Part shown: in pieces, positions 63,140-64,000 of the stretch
Layout: each line of letters begins with the position of its first letter
How positions within the stretch are numbered: the first letter of the stretch is position 1
From: Salipiger marinus
GTDB lineage: Bacteria; Pseudomonadota; Alphaproteobacteria; Rhodobacterales; Rhodobacteraceae
Reading direction: 5' to 3'
DNA: 64,000 nt
Assembly: GCF_900100085.1 (NCBI RefSeq)
Contig: NZ_FNEJ01000024.1
Coordinates: 27,722-91,721, forward strand
Notes under the pieces: generated by a model
The model's input: only the letters and a program-made list of their open reading frames with translations
What the model was told of the DNA's origin: nothing
Databases searched by the model: none
Position numbers and translations under genes: made by a program

Positions 63140-63717
63140 CGCAGTCCTCCATCCAGCTCGGCCACCGGCCACCGGGCAACATTGGCCTCGATTGCTCTCG
63201 GCGAAGACCAAACCGAGAGAATCGCGCAAAATATGGCAGGATGAAGGAAAAGCTGAGCAGCCTCAGGCGCTTACAATTTCAGCTGCTTTTTCTCGTGGAT
63301 AATCAGGACGGGAGATAAGCAGTAACCTCTGACGCAATCGGTCTAAAAGCAAGGCTGCCGAACTTCTGAACCAGGAGGCCTTTCGCAAATTCGCAAATCT
63401 AGTCCAGCTACCGCGGTAGTACGCCTCTCAAGCCCGCCTTGCTGATCTCCGGTCCATCCTTGGTCGCATCGACACCGGATCAGCTCAACTCCTTTCCTGA
63501 GACTGCAAGAGAAGTAACGCGAAGGGCGGAGAGCGGACCATCGCTGCAAGTGCAAGGCCCATCAAGAAGGGGGGCTAAGCGGTCGTTGCTTTCCCGCACT
63601 TGTGAGGTCAGGAAATTGGCGTTGCCATGATACTCAGCGCTAGTCATTATCCTTTAGGCCGTGTTGACAAAAGGGATTCACATCGTGCTACAGGCATGAT
63701 TCAAGCTGGTGTCTACG
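63140..63717. other. Spacer between two transposase genes
   Basis: These 578 nt contain no supported gene; short open frames in them lack family motifs and ribosome sites. GGCCGTGTTGACAAAAGG at 63657 onward, just after CCTTTA, has the look of an IS5-family left terminus, 61 nt before the transposase ATG. Confidence 0.5.
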
Positions 63718-64000
63718 ATGGAGACCAGCTTGGCACGAAATCTTATGTCGGACGAAGAATGGGCGTTCTTTGAACGGTTCATTCTGGCAGTCCGTGCGCC
63801 TAACGGGCGCAAACCGACCAATCACCGCCTTGTTCTTGATGGGATTTTCTGGATCGCCCGCACGGGAGCGCCGTGGCGCGATCTTCCCGAAGAGTTCGGT
63901 AAATGGTCCAGCGTCTACCGGCAGTTCCGGCGCTGGACACTGGCAGGGCTGTGGGAGGACATCATGGAAACCCTGAACCAGAGCGGGGCCGTGCCGGACG
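63718..64000 (+). CDS. IS5 family transposase (IS427 group), 3' end cut by window
   Basis: The visible 94 residues (SDEEWAFFERFILAVR, NGRKPTNHRLVLDGIFWIARTGAPWRDLP, FGKWSSVYRQFRRWTLAG) are the standard N-terminus of IS5-family IS427-group transposases. These are usually split into two frames joined by programmed slippage; the second frame lies beyond the window. The DDE residues are not visible. Confidence 0.9.
   Translation, partial: METSLARNLMSDEEWAFFERFILAVRAPNGRKPTNHRLVLDGIFWIARTGAPWRDLPEEFGKWSSVYRQFRRWTLAGLWEDIMETLNQSGAVPD

Noticed and set aside
63439..63630. Small plus-strand frame between the transposases
   Set aside because: It has no recognisable domain or ribosome site and lies in sequence that looks like degraded IS flank.
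1..64000. CRISPR arrays, rRNA operons and prophage genes
   Set aside because: No regularly spaced identical repeats, rRNA signatures or phage structural genes were seen.

Overview
The window is GC-rich chromosomal DNA from an alphaproteobacterium, most probably a member of the Rhodobacteraceae (Rhodobacter/Roseobacter/Paracoccus relatives). This rests on gene content: a short HisG with its HisZ partner, a malyl-CoA lyase of the ethylmalonyl-CoA pathway, a B12-dependent ribonucleotide reductase, a TIGR02300 FYDLN-acid protein, DUF1489, and the order ybgC-tolQRAB-pal-cpoB-tilS-ftsH. No rRNA or species-level marker is present, so I do not name a genus. Almost all of 1-57713 is compact housekeeping sequence; 57714-64000 is an IS-bounded accessory segment.

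Layout. 1-5816: a VOC-dioxygenase/hydrolase fusion (cut by the window edge), tRNA-Ala(UGC), TIGR02300 protein, SprT/YgjP-like metallopeptidase, GntR regulator, accA, and a divergent LysE exporter/Lrp regulator pair. 6021-11748 (minus strand): rimK-ilvD, two envelope proteins and mcl1. 12019-16115: a D-amino-acid module (dgcN, dgcA, a D-amino-acid transaminase) around a DUF5671 membrane protein. 16129-27929: a TIGR03862 flavoprotein, an HNH protein, the Tol-Pal operon, tilS, ftsH and a methyltransferase. 28003-31616: MOSC protein, then fhs, chorismate mutase and folD. 31676-35331 (minus): PaaI-like thioesterase and the 'ligase-associated' repair pair pdeM/lhr-type helicase. 35543-44515: yghU, hisS-hisZ-hisG, slyX, a lipoprotein, dnaE. 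44813-54282: xdhABC overlapping a BMP-type ABC importer, which together look like a purine uptake and oxidation operon. 54363-57713: ydcF, DUF1489, nrdJ.

The most unusual feature is a family of composite palindromic repeats: a core resembling CTTCTGACC-AAATATCCCGGGGG, a GC-rich hairpin with a GCA or similar loop, then GGGGGCAGCGCCCCC. Eight copies were found. Six are intergenic (two of them head to head) and two are read in frame inside coding sequence, one in xdhA and one, inverted, in xdhB. They add peptide inserts at an inter-domain linker and a surface-type loop. A separate pair of AT-rich perfect palindromes lies inside the purine transporter operon at 51093-51153.

The right end holds a putative terminator, a Lon-like AAA+ ATPase without protease domain, a PPP-family phosphatase, an SDR-DoxX fusion with a DUF2269 membrane protein, an IS1595-family transposase, and the start of an IS5-family transposase cut by the window edge. 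All calls come from reading the sequence; no database search was run.
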